A stretch of DNA of 64,000 nucleotides from JBBRNH01 sp038230415 (GTDB lineage: Bacteria; Bacteroidota; Bacteroidia; Cytophagales; Spirosomataceae). This document shows, in pieces, positions 9,527-18,075 of this stretch. The first letter of the stretch is position 1. Each line of letters starts with the position of its first letter. The notes under the pieces were generated by a model that saw nothing but the letters and a program-made list of their open reading frames with translations, had not been told where the DNA came from and made no database searches. The position numbers were made by a program, and so were the translations under genes. The stretch spans positions 1 through 64,000 of the forward strand of contig JBBRNH010000009.1 of the NCBI GenBank assembly GCA_038230415.1, read 5' to 3'.

Positions 9527-9569
9527 GGTGGAAACCCGCTATCTCACTAATAAATCGCGGGTTTCCACC
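9527..9569. repeat. 13-bp perfect inverted repeat
   Basis: GGTGGAAACCCGC (9527-9539) and GCGGGTTTCCACC (9557-9569) flank a 17-nt AT-rich loop between the convergent XRE and purQ genes. It is separate from the terminator just upstream and lacks a T-run, so it looks like a dispersed palindromic unit or a second barrier to read-through. Confidence 0.8.
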
Positions 9570-9573
9570 CGCG

Positions 9574-10260
9574 TTACGCCAGCACAGTTTTCATCAACTG
9601 GTCCAGAATTAGCCGCCCGTTAGTGTTGCCGAGGGCGGGGTCGGCGGCCCGTTCGGGGTGGGGCATCATGCCAAACACGTTGCCAGCCTCGTTGCTTACG
9701 CCCGCAATGCTCTCTGCGCTGCCGTTGGGGTTGGCCGCATCGGTAACGGCCCCAGTCGCATCGCAGTACCGGAATAGTACCGAATCGGTATCGTTGAGCC
9801 GGGCCAACGTATCGGCATCGGCGTAGTATCGGCCTTCGCCGTGAGCAATCGGGATTTTGTAAGCCGGTAAGTCCAGGTCAGCCGTGAGCAATGCCGTTTT
9901 TGACTGAGGCTTGAGATAAATATTTTTGCAGATATACTGCTGATTGCTGTTTCGGAGCAGCACACCCGGCACCAACCGGGCTTCGGCCAGCACTTGAAAC
10001 CCGTTGCAGATGCCCATCAAATAACCACCCCGGTTAGCGTGGGCGATCACCTCGGTCATAATGGGCGAAAACCGGGCAATGGCCCCCGTGCGGAGATAGT
10101 CGCCGTGTGCGAAACCGCCGGGCAGGATGATAAAGTCACACCCTTGCAGGTCATGGTCTTTGTGCCAGAGTTTAACAACAGGCTGCCCCATTGCCGTAAG
10201 TGCGTCCACCGCGTCCTGATCGCAGTTGGAGCCGGGAAAAACAACAATACCGAATTTCAT
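9574..10260 (-). CDS. purQ: Phosphoribosylformylglycinamidine synthase glutaminase subunit
   Basis: Glutaminase component of the PurL-PurQ-PurS complex (fourth step of purine synthesis), supplying ammonia to convert FGAR to FGAM in the cytoplasm. The 228-residue length is right for PurQ. A class-I glutamine amidotransferase triad is visible: nucleophile Cys85 in GICNGFQVL, His201 and Glu203 in MMPHPERA. The N-terminus KFGIVVFPGSNCDQD is diagnostic. Two TA genes lie immediately upstream (toxin stop abuts the purQ start), so purQ may be partly driven by read-through from them; no purL or purS is nearby. Confidence 0.96.
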   Translation of the reverse strand: MKFGIVVFPGSNCDQDAVDALTAMGQPVVKLWHKDHDLQGCDFIILPGGFAHGDYLRTGAIARFSPIMTEVIAHANRGGYLMGICNGFQVLAEARLVPGVLLRNSNQQYICKNIYLKPQSKTALLTADLDLPAYKIPIAHGEGRYYADADTLARLNDTDSVLFRYCDATGAVTDAANPNGSAESIAGVSNEAGNVFGMMPHPERAADPALGNTNGRLILDQLMKTVLA

Positions 10261-10548
10261 TTATGTTTCTGGATTACGGCGTGTATCAACGAGCCTGAGG
10301 ATAAATACTTGTTGATTATCAACCTGGTAAAAAATTTTGGTATAGGGTCTGATAACCAACGATCTTATATTTCTGTCCTCGTCTATAAGCAGTCCCATAT
10401 CTGGAAAATTCTGTAGTCGGTCAACCGCTTCATAAACGGTATCTACAAACTTTGCAACGACTTTTCCGCTCCAGTTCTCGGCTAAGAAATTGGTTAGTTC
10501 ATACATAGCCTGATCGGCAGTGGGCAGCCAAATTATCGTGTGAGCCAT
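10261..10548 (-). CDS. ParE/RelE-type toxin
   Basis: A 95-residue type II toxin candidate with the RelE/ParE fold: an N-terminal helical hairpin (PTADQAMYELTNFLAENW) and C-terminal strands with the family's RSLVIRPYTKIFYQV and ILRLVDTRRNPE signatures. ParE members poison gyrase and RelE members cut mRNA; which applies cannot be told. It overlaps the upstream antitoxin by 16 bp and abuts purQ. Confidence 0.85.
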   Translation of the reverse strand: MAHTIIWLPTADQAMYELTNFLAENWSGKVVAKFVDTVYEAVDRLQNFPDMGLLIDEDRNIRSLVIRPYTKIFYQVDNQQVFILRLVDTRRNPET

Positions 10549-10790
10549 TTTGCAAAGCGTTCTTTAACAACTTCGTGCGGAATCCAGTTACTGGGGTCTT
10601 TTGATTCAACAAGTGCGCGTTCGATGCCCGCCTTGTCTTCCGGCGATAGATCATCCCAGCCATTACTATTCTGAATGCTTACCGCCTGATTGATCTCGCC
10701 AACGTATTTCATCAGCACCTCGGCATCGTCAATCTGGTCAATTAAGTAGTGAAACTGATTCTTCAGTGTTTCAACGTCTATTGCTGTCAT
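10533..10790 (-). CDS. Antitoxin partner of the ParE/RelE-type toxin
   Basis: An acidic 85-residue protein whose 3' end overlaps the toxin by 16 bp. It has a helical N-terminal part, an acidic middle (DDLSPEDKAGIERALVES) and a C-terminal HEVVKERFAKWL helix. The acidic mid-region followed by a basic helix resembles short antitoxins of Bacteroidota RelE/ParE pairs. Assignment rests on size and coupling; no classic RHH or HTH domain is obvious. Confidence 0.75.
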   Translation of the reverse strand: MTAIDVETLKNQFHYLIDQIDDAEVLMKYVGEINQAVSIQNSNGWDDLSPEDKAGIERALVESKDPSNWIPHEVVKERFAKWLTR

Positions 10791-10835
10791 AACCTGTTCT
10801 GTTTTCGTTGCCCGAAGATAACGATTCCCCGCCGA

Positions 10836-12518
10836 TTATTGCCCCGCCACAACCCGCGTCTGGAACAGCCCAAACTCGGTGCCGATGTTGAACCAGCCGA
10901 CGGTTTTGAGCAACGGAATCGTTTGCCATTCCCGCGTGGGCCTCACGGTTTGCCACTGCCCGAAGCCGAAACGCACTTTCACCGGCAGGTTAAATCCGTC
11001 GCTGTCAGCTACCCACCGGCAGCGAAGTTCGGTTTCGCGGTCGTTCTTCTGGATCGTCTGGTATTCTAAAACCGGAAGCGCGGCAGCTCGTAAATACTGA
11101 TTCATCAGGGGCCGGAGGTCGGTTTTGGTTTCGGCAGTCAGCAGATCAATCACCTCGTCAGTCGTGACCACCGACAGCCGCTTTTTGGTGCAGAGGGCTT
11201 TCAATGCGCCAAACCAAGCCTTGTCGTTACTCACGGCGTGGCGCAGGGTGTGCAGCATCCAGGTGCCTTTGTAGTAAATATCGGTGTCAGGCTGGTCATA
11301 ATTTACGCCCAACGGCCCAATCATCGGGTGTTGATTTTTGATGTTTTTGCGCTGATTGTTCAGGTATGTCTGCGCCCGGTCAACACTGTGCGTACACTCC
11401 ACATACAGGGCTTCGGCGTAGGTCGTGAATGATTCGTGCAGCCACATCTCGGCTTGGTCGGCGCAACTCAGGCTGTTGCCAAAATACTCGTGGCCGCTCT
11501 CGTGGATGATGATAAAATCGAACCCGAAGGCATTGTTGCGGTAGTGATTGCCGTAGGCCACTGCCGTTTGGTGTTCCATACCCCAATACGGCGTTTCGAC
11601 GAGTTTATAGCCATCGCGCCAGAACGGAAACTTACCAAAATACCGTTCGTAGCAGTCCAACATTCCCTTAACCTGCTGAAAATGAACGCGGGCCGTGTCG
11701 GCATTGCCGGGCAGCACGTAATAATCGAGCGGGAGCCGTTGCTTGTCTAAACTCACGTATTCGTCCTGAATATGGGCATAATCCGTAATGTTGAGCGTCA
11801 CGTTGTAGTTGTTGATCGGGTAATGCACATACCACGTCCACTCGGTTTGGTTGGTGCCAACCTCGCGTTGCCGTTGCAGGGTTCCGTTGGCAATGCAGGT
11901 CAGGCCACGCGGCACCCGGCAGGTGATCCGCATCGAATCGGGTTCGTCGGAAAGGTGGTCTTTGTTAGGCCACCACAAGCTGGCACCCGTGCCTTCGCAG
12001 GCCACCGTTACCCAGGGTTTGCCGGTGAGCGAGTCGGTTTTCCAGACAAAGCCGCCGTCCCAGGGTGGTTTTACGGCCACGTGGGGCTGTCCCGAATAAC
12101 TGATTTTCAGGCTCTGGATTTTGCCAACGGGTTGCGATGGCACGGTGATAAACACGGCGTTTCCGTCGCGGCTGTACGCCAACGGTTTTTCGGCCCCGTT
12201 GCGGTCAGGTTGCGTAATGGCCGAAATAGTCATATTAGCAAACAAGTCAATTTGTAGCCGGGTAGTGGGTTGCCGGACTTTATACCGAATGGTGTTGCTA
12301 CCGGCAATGCTGCGCGTGTCGGGGTCAACGCTGAGATTGAGGTCATAAAACAGCACATCGTAGGCCGTGCGCTCCGGGCGCAGACTGCCCCGCAGTGAAT
12401 CGGCATGAGAAAACGCCGGGGCCGATGCTGACAGGGGCGGTGTGCTGGTAACTTGGGCGTGTGTGGAGATTGGCCCGAAACAAAAAAAGCCGAGAACGGC
12501 CCAACGTAGAAAGCGCAT
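10836..12518 (-). CDS. Exported M1-family (gluzincin) metallopeptidase
   Basis: Zinc aminopeptidase-type enzyme predicted to be exported. I start at the ATG at 12518, giving 560 residues with a signal peptide MRFLRWAVLGFFCFGPIS ending THAQ; an alternative ATG at 12557 adds 13 charged residues and overlaps the upstream gene. The M1 zinc site is intact: HESGH (about 339-343), then Glu 19 residues on in AEMWLHESF. The substrate motif reads WGMEHQTAVAYGN, the variant usual in Bacteroidota M1 enzymes rather than GAMEN. An N-terminal beta-saddle domain precedes the thermolysin-like domain. At 560 residues it lacks the large C-terminal helical domain of PepN. Confidence 0.92.
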   Translation of the reverse strand: MRFLRWAVLGFFCFGPISTHAQVTSTPPLSASAPAFSHADSLRGSLRPERTAYDVLFYDLNLSVDPDTRSIAGSNTIRYKVRQPTTRLQIDLFANMTISAITQPDRNGAEKPLAYSRDGNAVFITVPSQPVGKIQSLKISYSGQPHVAVKPPWDGGFVWKTDSLTGKPWVTVACEGTGASLWWPNKDHLSDEPDSMRITCRVPRGLTCIANGTLQRQREVGTNQTEWTWYVHYPINNYNVTLNITDYAHIQDEYVSLDKQRLPLDYYVLPGNADTARVHFQQVKGMLDCYERYFGKFPFWRDGYKLVETPYWGMEHQTAVAYGNHYRNNAFGFDFIIIHESGHEYFGNSLSCADQAEMWLHESFTTYAEALYVECTHSVDRAQTYLNNQRKNIKNQHPMIGPLGVNYDQPDTDIYYKGTWMLHTLRHAVSNDKAWFGALKALCTKKRLSVVTTDEVIDLLTAETKTDLRPLMNQYLRAAALPVLEYQTIQKNDRETELRCRWVADSDGFNLPVKVRFGFGQWQTVRPTREWQTIPLLKTVGWFNIGTEFGLFQTRVVAGQ

Positions 12519-12543
12519 AAATCTGGGGAACGGTGGTTTGTAT

Positions 12544-13122
12544 TTATAACAATTCACTCAGCGTCACCGAAAATCCGGTCAGTACATCATGGCCGGTGAG
12601 TGCGTCGGCAAACGGCACGGTTTGGGTCGGTTCGTCGGGGCGGTAAACGGTTGTTTGTTTCAGGAAAGGGTCAACCAGCCAGGCCAGCCGAACGCCGTTT
12701 TCGAGGTACTTCTCCATTTTCTTCTGCAATGGGGGCAGGTTGTCAGATTCAGACAGCAGTTCGATCACAAAATCGGGGCAAACCGGCGCGAATTTTTTCA
12801 ACTCGTCCGTAGAGACATCCGCCAGCCGTTCGTTGCTCGTCCAGGCCACATCGGGCGCACGAACCGACGTGTCGGGCAGGGTAAAACCGCCGTTGGAATC
12901 AGACACCCGGCCCGATTTTTTTTTGCGATTCCACAGCCCGATTTCCAGACCAAGCTCAAAATTCTTAAAACTCGTCTCTAATCCGGTTGGCATATCAATA
13001 AAAATCTGACCTGTCTCGTCGCGCTCGATACGAAGTTTTGGGTTTAGCTGGCAGAACTCAAAAAATTCGGCATCGCTCAGGCGGTCATCGCGCTCTAAGA
13101 CCAGATTAAGGGGCCAATTCAT
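12544..13122 (-). CDS. Uma2-family (DUF820) putative endonuclease
   Basis: A 192-residue member of the PD-(D/E)XK superfamily family Uma2, abundant in cyanobacteria and Cytophagales; physiological role undefined. I chose the ATG at 13122 (MNWPLNLVL) because the longer frame runs into the 33-bp hairpin upstream. Visible: substrate-side helix with DRLSDAEFFEFCQLNP, catalytic-core pieces RAPDVAWTS and PDFVIELLSESDNLPPLQKK, then LAWLVDP and the C-terminal LTGFSVTLSELL. It lies 25 bp upstream of the M1 peptidase. Confidence 0.85.
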   Translation of the reverse strand: MNWPLNLVLERDDRLSDAEFFEFCQLNPKLRIERDETGQIFIDMPTGLETSFKNFELGLEIGLWNRKKKSGRVSDSNGGFTLPDTSVRAPDVAWTSNERLADVSTDELKKFAPVCPDFVIELLSESDNLPPLQKKMEKYLENGVRLAWLVDPFLKQTTVYRPDEPTQTVPFADALTGHDVLTGFSVTLSELL

Positions 13123-13197
13123 ACGGTATGCTGGTTGCTGTTTAGTGTCAAATATAACACAAAAGCGCGGCCCCGTTGCCAGAGCCGCGCCTTTTAT

Positions 13198-13280
13198 GAG
13201 TGAAGAATGATGAGTTGTGAGTGAAGAATAAAAATTCAGTACTGGGCTATTCTTCACTCACAACTCATCATTCTTCACTC
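13198..13280. repeat. 33-bp perfect inverted repeat (long hairpin)
   Basis: Arms at 13198-13230 and 13248-13280 are exact reverse complements, with a 17-nt loop. Each arm carries the word GAGTGAAGAATGATGAGTTG and a second GTGAAGAATA. It fills the gap between the ahcY stop (13283) and the Uma2 gene. Confidence 0.95.
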
Positions 13281-13282
13281 CC

Positions 13283-14605
13283 CTAATACCGATACATCTC
13301 CGACTTGAACGGCCCGGCAATATCAACGCCGATGTAGTCGGCTTGTTCCTGCTCCATCGGCTCAAGGCGTGCGCCAATGTGGGCCAGGTGCATGGCGGCT
13401 ACTTTCTCATCGAGTTTCTTGGGCAGCACATACACCTTGTTTTCGTACTTGTCTGAGTTGGCCCACAGTTCGAGCTGCGCCAGGGTTTGGTTGGCAAACG
13501 AACACGACATCACAAACGACGGGTGGCCCATGGCGCAGCCGAGGTTCACCAACCGACCTTCGGCCAGAATGATAACTTCCTTACCGTCAATTTCATACAT
13601 ATCAACCTGCGGCTTTATCTGACTCTTGCTGTGGCCGTAGTTGGTGTTGAGCCAGGCCATGTCAATCTCATTATCAAAGTGGCCGATGTTGCACACAATC
13701 GCCTTGTCGCGCATGAGCCGGAAGTGCCGGTCTTTGATGATGCGGAGGTTGCCCGTTGCGGTCACAAAAATCTGGGCGCGGGTAGCGGCTTCGTCCATCG
13801 GAATCACCTCAAACCCGTCCATGGCGGCTTGCAGGGCGCAAATCGGGTCAATTTCGGTAATTAACACCCGGCAACCCGCCCCGCGCAGCGACTCTGCCGA
13901 ACCTTTGCCTACGTCGCCATAACCGGCCACAACCGCCACTCTGCCAGCCAGCATGAGGTCGGTAGCCCGGCGGATAGCGTCCACGAGTGATTCGCGGCAA
14001 CCGTATTTATTGTCGAATTTCGATTTCGTTACCGAGTCGTTTACGTTGATGGCGGGCAGGTGCAGGGTGCCGTTTTTCATGCGCTCATACAGCCGGTGAA
14101 CGCCCGTTGTGGTTTCTTCTGATAGCCCTTTGATGCCCGCAATGAGTTCAGGGTAAACATCGAAAACCATGTTGGTCAGGTCGCCCCCGTCGTCAAGAAT
14201 CATGTTGAGCGGCTGGCGGTCTTCGCCAAAAAACAGCGTCTGCTCGATACACCAGTTGAATTCTTCTTCGGTCATCCCTTTCCAGGCATACACCGGAATC
14301 CCGGCGGCAGCAATGGCAGCAGCCGCGTGGTCTTGCGTCGAGAAGATATTGCACGACGACCACGTGACATCAGCACCGAGTTCAACCAGCGTTTCGATCA
14401 GCACGGCGGTCTGGATGGTCATATGCAGACAACCAGCCACCCGCGCTCCGGCGAGTGGTTTTGAAGGGCCATATTCGGCGCGAAGGGTCATCAGGCCGGG
14501 CATTTCGGCCTCGGCGAGTTTAATCTCTTTGCGGCCCCATTCGGCAAGGGCAATGTCCTTCACCTTGAAGGGTACGTAGGCAGATGTTTGTGTTTCCATG
14601 TTCAA
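13283..14605 (-). CDS. ahcY: Adenosylhomocysteinase
   Basis: Hydrolyses S-adenosylhomocysteine to adenosine and homocysteine, relieving inhibition of methyltransferases. The 440-residue product shows family signatures throughout: GARVAGCLHMTIQTAVLIE, the catalytic region WSSCNIFSTQDHAAAA, DDGGDLTN, the Rossmann NAD site VVAGYGDVGKGSAESL (about 224-239), and GHFDNEIDM. The C-terminal tail ADYIGVDIAGPFKSEMYRY closes the active site of the neighbouring subunit. The start may be Met1 or Met3 (14599). Confidence 0.97.
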   Translation of the reverse strand: MNMETQTSAYVPFKVKDIALAEWGRKEIKLAEAEMPGLMTLRAEYGPSKPLAGARVAGCLHMTIQTAVLIETLVELGADVTWSSCNIFSTQDHAAAAIAAAGIPVYAWKGMTEEEFNWCIEQTLFFGEDRQPLNMILDDGGDLTNMVFDVYPELIAGIKGLSEETTTGVHRLYERMKNGTLHLPAINVNDSVTKSKFDNKYGCRESLVDAIRRATDLMLAGRVAVVAGYGDVGKGSAESLRGAGCRVLITEIDPICALQAAMDGFEVIPMDEAATRAQIFVTATGNLRIIKDRHFRLMRDKAIVCNIGHFDNEIDMAWLNTNYGHSKSQIKPQVDMYEIDGKEVIILAEGRLVNLGCAMGHPSFVMSCSFANQTLAQLELWANSDKYENKVYVLPKKLDEKVAAMHLAHIGARLEPMEQEQADYIGVDIAGPFKSEMYRY

Positions 14606-14672
14606 TGAACAGTTATCAATTAATAGTAATAAGGCTTTGCGGTCGAAACCGGGTTATTTTCTTGGTAAAATA

Positions 14673-14680
14673 CAAAATTA
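14673..14680 (-). promoter_or_regulatory. Putative -7 box for ahcY
   Basis: On the minus strand the sequence reads TAATTTTG (TAnnTTTG), about 68 bp before the ahcY start. The leader contains an AT-rich word (AATTGATAACTGTTCATTG) that resembles the sequence at 24440-24495. Confidence 0.4.
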
Positions 14681-14705
14681 GGCAAGGCGCGGGAGAATGG
14701 CTAAC

Positions 14706-15182
14706 TTATCGTTGCATTATCACGGTCTCTTTTGTCACCGCTATCGCTTCAATTTCGATCAGTATATCCTTGTCATACAATGCCTGAACGCCGAGGTAAG
14801 TGCTGGCCGGGCGTTGCGTTCCGGTGTAATACTGGCTGCGGACTTCGCGGACGATACCCAGTTTTTCGGTGTCAGAGCGAACGACAAACGCTGTCAGTTT
14901 AACCACATCGTCAAAGGTGGCACCAACGGCGGCTAAGGCTGTTTTCAGGTTTTCGTGAACCTGCTTCGTCTGCGCCCGAAAATCGCCTTTGCCCACGATC
15001 TCACCCTGGGCATTGACCGATACCTGCCCCGAAATATAAACCGTGCGCCCGCCCTGCGCGGTTACCACCTGCGAATAATTGGGCGATTTGGGTAGCCCCG
15101 CCGGGTTGAGGTGTTGACTTTGCTGGGCCATTAGTTGGCTCATTGTCAGCAGGAAGGAAAACAGCAATGCGGTGACTTTCAT
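14706..15182 (-). CDS. Exported RidA/YjgF-family protein
   Basis: RidA proteins hydrolyse reactive enamine/imine intermediates. This 158-residue version differs by carrying a signal peptide (MKVTALLFSFLLTMSQLMAQ), so it should act in the periplasm. The domain follows: NPAGLPKSPNYSQVV, VYISGQVSVNAQGEIVGKGDF, QTKQVHENLKTALAAVGATF, and the C-terminal strand DILIEIEAIAV. The usual anion-binding Arg of active RidA (in xxxRPAR) is replaced by a TQRPASTYLGV segment, where the Arg is kept but the following residues differ. It is divergent from the MarR regulator. Confidence 0.88.
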   Translation of the reverse strand: MKVTALLFSFLLTMSQLMAQQSQHLNPAGLPKSPNYSQVVTAQGGRTVYISGQVSVNAQGEIVGKGDFRAQTKQVHENLKTALAAVGATFDDVVKLTAFVVRSDTEKLGIVREVRSQYYTGTQRPASTYLGVQALYDKDILIEIEAIAVTKETVIMQR

Positions 15183-15271
15183 GGATTATCCTGAATTTGA
15201 CGCCCTAAAATTACGCGGTTAAAACAAATAAGTTGACTTTTATGTAATCAGTAACGTAATTGCCAACGCAA
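15183..15271. promoter_or_regulatory. Divergent promoter region between RidA-like and MarR genes
   Basis: An AT-rich 89-bp spacer with near-consensus boxes both ways (minus strand TAATTTTA; plus strand TTGACT followed by TAATTG at about 18 bp). MarR proteins usually bind such spacers; only a weak palindrome around TTATGTAATCAGTAACGTAA is visible. Confidence 0.3.
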
Positions 15272-15781
15272 ATGGAACATAACCCTGATTTTATGGCCGA
15301 ACTTGGCGAATTAGCCATCGCCAGCCGCCTGCGCCGACTCAGCGACCTGTATTGGCAGGACGTAACGGCTATTTACCGCGAATCGGGCATTGATTTCGAG
15401 GTCAAATGGGCAACAGTCTTTCTCCTGATTGCCCGGCGCGGCCCGGTTGCCATCACCGAAATTGCCGGTCAACTCGGCATTACGCACCCCGCCGTGATTC
15501 AGATTGTGAACGAATTAGTTGACCATGAATTCATTACGTCTGCCAAATCAGATACCGACAGCCGGAAACGACTCTTGACTCTTAGCCCCGCCGGAGCCGC
15601 TATTATCCCGAAAATGCAGCCATCCTGGGACGCATTTTCGGCAGTTTGCCGACAGGTTTTTGCCGAACAAACCCATAATCTGTTGTTGGCTCTGGAGGAA
15701 ACTGAAGCCAAACTCGCCGAAAAATCATTTGCAAGCCGCACCCGCGACGAACTGCGAAAAAGAGAACAGCCGGAGCCGTGA
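15272..15781 (+). CDS. MarR-family transcriptional regulator
   Basis: Winged-helix repressor of 169 residues starting at the ATG at 15272 (an in-frame TTG lies 12 bp upstream). The wHTH spans about 50-110: RRGPVAITEIAGQLGITHPA then VIQIVNELVDHEFI and the wing SDTDSRKRLLTLSPAG. Flanking helices provide the dimer interface. The stop overlaps or lies just before the GNAT gene, indicating one transcript; fused or adjacent MarR-GNAT pairs are common. Confidence 0.9.
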   Translation: MEHNPDFMAELGELAIASRLRRLSDLYWQDVTAIYRESGIDFEVKWATVFLLIARRGPVAITEIAGQLGITHPAVIQIVNELVDHEFITSAKSDTDSRKRLLTLSPAGAAIIPKMQPSWDAFSAVCRQVFAEQTHNLLLALEETEAKLAEKSFASRTRDELRKREQPEP

Positions 15782-15807
15782 AACTGTACAACTTTATACC
15801 CCTTGCC

Positions 15808-16263
15808 ATGATTACCATCATACCCTACCAACCCCGCTACCAGCCCGATTTCAAACGCCTGAACGTCGAATGGATCGAGCGATATTTTGCCGTTGAGACC
15901 CACGATCTGGAGCAACTCGACCACCCCGAAACGCACATTTTGCCCAACGGCGGCCAGATTTTCCTGGGCCTGCTCGATGAAAAAATCGTTGGCTGCGTAG
16001 CAATGGTTCGCAGCAGCCCCACCGATTTTGAACTGGCAAAAATGGCCGTTTCGCCAGCCGCTCATGGGCAAGGGGTGGGTAAAATGCTCTGCCAGTACGC
16101 CATTGACTATGCCCGGCAGGTGGGAGCCAAAACGGTCTGGCTCGAAACAAACCGGGTGCTGACACCGGCTATCCGCCTGTATGAGCGTGTTGGATTTGTT
16201 CATCTGCCCCCAAAACCATCATTATACAGCCGCGCCGATGTCTATATGGAAATCCGGTTCTGA
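15808..16263 (+). CDS. GNAT-family N-acetyltransferase
   Basis: Acetyl-CoA-dependent transferase of unknown substrate, 151 residues from the ATG at 15808 (MITIIPYQPRYQPDF, a typical start for this subfamily). An alternative GTG at 15778 would overlap the MarR stop by 4 bp and add ten residues. The acetyl-CoA loop is clear: LAKMAVSPAAHGQGVGKMLC, followed by TVWLETNRVLTPAIRLYERVGF, the usual motif B. It is probably cotranscribed with the MarR gene. Confidence 0.88.
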   Translation: MITIIPYQPRYQPDFKRLNVEWIERYFAVETHDLEQLDHPETHILPNGGQIFLGLLDEKIVGCVAMVRSSPTDFELAKMAVSPAAHGQGVGKMLCQYAIDYARQVGAKTVWLETNRVLTPAIRLYERVGFVHLPPKPSLYSRADVYMEIRF

Positions 16264-16382
16264 CTCTTAAAAAATCATAATCTCGGAAGCCGTATAGTAC
16301 GTTGTTTTGGGGTGGAATATGGCTTAAGGGCGTTGGTGCGGCACACCCCACCGAAGCGTCGGCCCGGCCCCTGCCCTCTTCA

Positions 16383-18005
16383 TCAGGGAGGGGTGAAACG
16401 TTGATAAATTCCCGTAAAGGCCTCTTTTGGTACATCATTCCAGTTTCCCGTCAGCAGATTCGGGTTGATTTCGTAGGTGGTTCTATCCTCGAAATCATCT
16501 AAGTTTTCGCTAAACAGGGCGCGGGTCTGGGCGGGCGTGTACTGTTTTTTGACCCACACCAACCGGGCTTCCGGCTGTTTACCGGCTTTGGCATTGTCGC
16601 CCAGAACAAGTTGAATCTTGTGCCAGTCATTAAAGAAATACTCCTGCAAGAGCGGCAAAATCGTATCCCGAAATGTCATGCAAAGTTCCTCAACCGTCTC
16701 GATGCCAAGCAGATACGCATGGCCGATGGTGTGATCGCGGTCGAGCAGATACGTAATCCGTTCGTTCATGGTGCGGAGCAGCGCGGGTAGGTCAACGCCC
16801 TCAACAACGGCGAGTTGGGCGGGGTCGGGCGAGACTTCGCGGAAGGCAAACCGACGGCGCAGGGCTAAATCGAGCAGGGCGATGGAGCGGTCAGCGGTGT
16901 TCATCGTGCCAACAATATACAGATTGCCCGGCACGCTAAACCGTTGCCGCGAGTAGGGTAGGGTGAGCCAAAGTTCATCGGGTTGGCCGAGCCGCTTGCT
17001 GGTTTCGAGGAGTGTGATGAGATCGCCCAAAACGGCGGCCACATTGGCCCGGTTGATTTCGTCAATGAGCAAATAGTGGGGCGGGGCGGTGGCAAAGCGG
17101 TTGGTGCGGCTTTCGGGCGAATCGTTCAGGCAGTCGGCCATCGTTGCGTATCCGGCCTTTTGCAGAGCCTTCGTGCAACTTTCGTAGAAAATCCCTTTCC
17201 TGACCGCATAATTCATATGATTGCCAATGAGTTCGGGCCGGATGCCTTCCACAAACTCTTCGTAGCTGAACGATGCGTGAAACGTTACGAAATCGGTATT
17301 GGTAGTCTCGCCGGAGGAGAATGTATGCCGGGCCGCGTAGGTTTTGCCGGTTCCGGGCGGGCCGTGCAGAATCAGGTTGCGGGGCTGGGTTGGTGGCTGG
17401 TATGCAGTGGTGGCTTGCGGCTGGTAGGTGGTTTCGGGTTCATGGGCGAACGTATTCCCATTGGCTAAATCGGGGTTTTCGGCTAAACGAAGCAAATCAG
17501 ACAGAAGCCCGTCATTTTCAGCAGCCTGATATACCACCGGGTTGTGCCGGGCCGAATGAGGGCCGCGCTTGCCGGTTTCAATCAGTTCGAGCAAACAATC
17601 TTCCCAGCATTTTCGCACGGTTGGATGGTGTAGCAAATGCACATTCGACTGGCCGATAACAACCGAAACGTAGTCTGACTTGTCGGAAAGCGGCACAAGC
17701 TCCACAAAATCAGTTAGCACTGCCAATGATTCGCGACACGACCGCTTCACCGTCAGCCAGTATTCAGTCTCGCCATAGCGGGGCCGGAGCAGCCGAAGGG
17801 CCAGAAAAAAATTGACGTTTACGGAAATGGCAACCTGATCTTTTCTGACCACAAACGCCAGCCGGGCATCGCCGTTGGGCAGATTCACGATGTCAATGAG
17901 TTGGTTGAGCAGGCCAAAAAACCGCCGGACGGCTTCGGGGTTGCCGATGGCGCGGATGCGGTCAATGAGGAGTTGCTGCGGGTCGTCGGGGGTCACTGTC
18001 GGCAC
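16383..18005 (-). CDS. McrB-type AAA+ GTPase/ATPase without adjacent McrC
   Basis: The 540-residue product has an N-terminal domain of about 170 residues that I do not recognise (not an obvious DUF3578 or EVE reader) and a C-terminal AAA+ motor. Walker A is GPPGTGKT (215-222), Walker B LLIDEINR (312-319), and the McrB-specific GTP-binding signature MNTADRS sits at 368-374, followed by the LALRRRFAF sensor/arginine region. In McrBC restriction the motor drives the McrC nuclease on methylated DNA. Here both neighbours are unrelated and point away (GNAT gene convergent, lipoprotein gene divergent), so no McrC partner is encoded beside it. Confidence 0.88.
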   Translation of the reverse strand: MPTVTPDDPQQLLIDRIRAIGNPEAVRRFFGLLNQLIDIVNLPNGDARLAFVVRKDQVAISVNVNFFLALRLLRPRYGETEYWLTVKRSCRESLAVLTDFVELVPLSDKSDYVSVVIGQSNVHLLHHPTVRKCWEDCLLELIETGKRGPHSARHNPVVYQAAENDGLLSDLLRLAENPDLANGNTFAHEPETTYQPQATTAYQPPTQPRNLILHGPPGTGKTYAARHTFSSGETTNTDFVTFHASFSYEEFVEGIRPELIGNHMNYAVRKGIFYESCTKALQKAGYATMADCLNDSPESRTNRFATAPPHYLLIDEINRANVAAVLGDLITLLETSKRLGQPDELWLTLPYSRQRFSVPGNLYIVGTMNTADRSIALLDLALRRRFAFREVSPDPAQLAVVEGVDLPALLRTMNERITYLLDRDHTIGHAYLLGIETVEELCMTFRDTILPLLQEYFFNDWHKIQLVLGDNAKAGKQPEARLVWVKKQYTPAQTRALFSENLDDFEDRTTYEINPNLLTGNWNDVPKEAFTGIYQRFTPP

Positions 18006-18075
18006 TTGTTTTGATACGGGTTTGTGCTAAAGTAGTGGCTTTTGTCGTTTTTTGTGTAAACATTTCGCCAAACTC

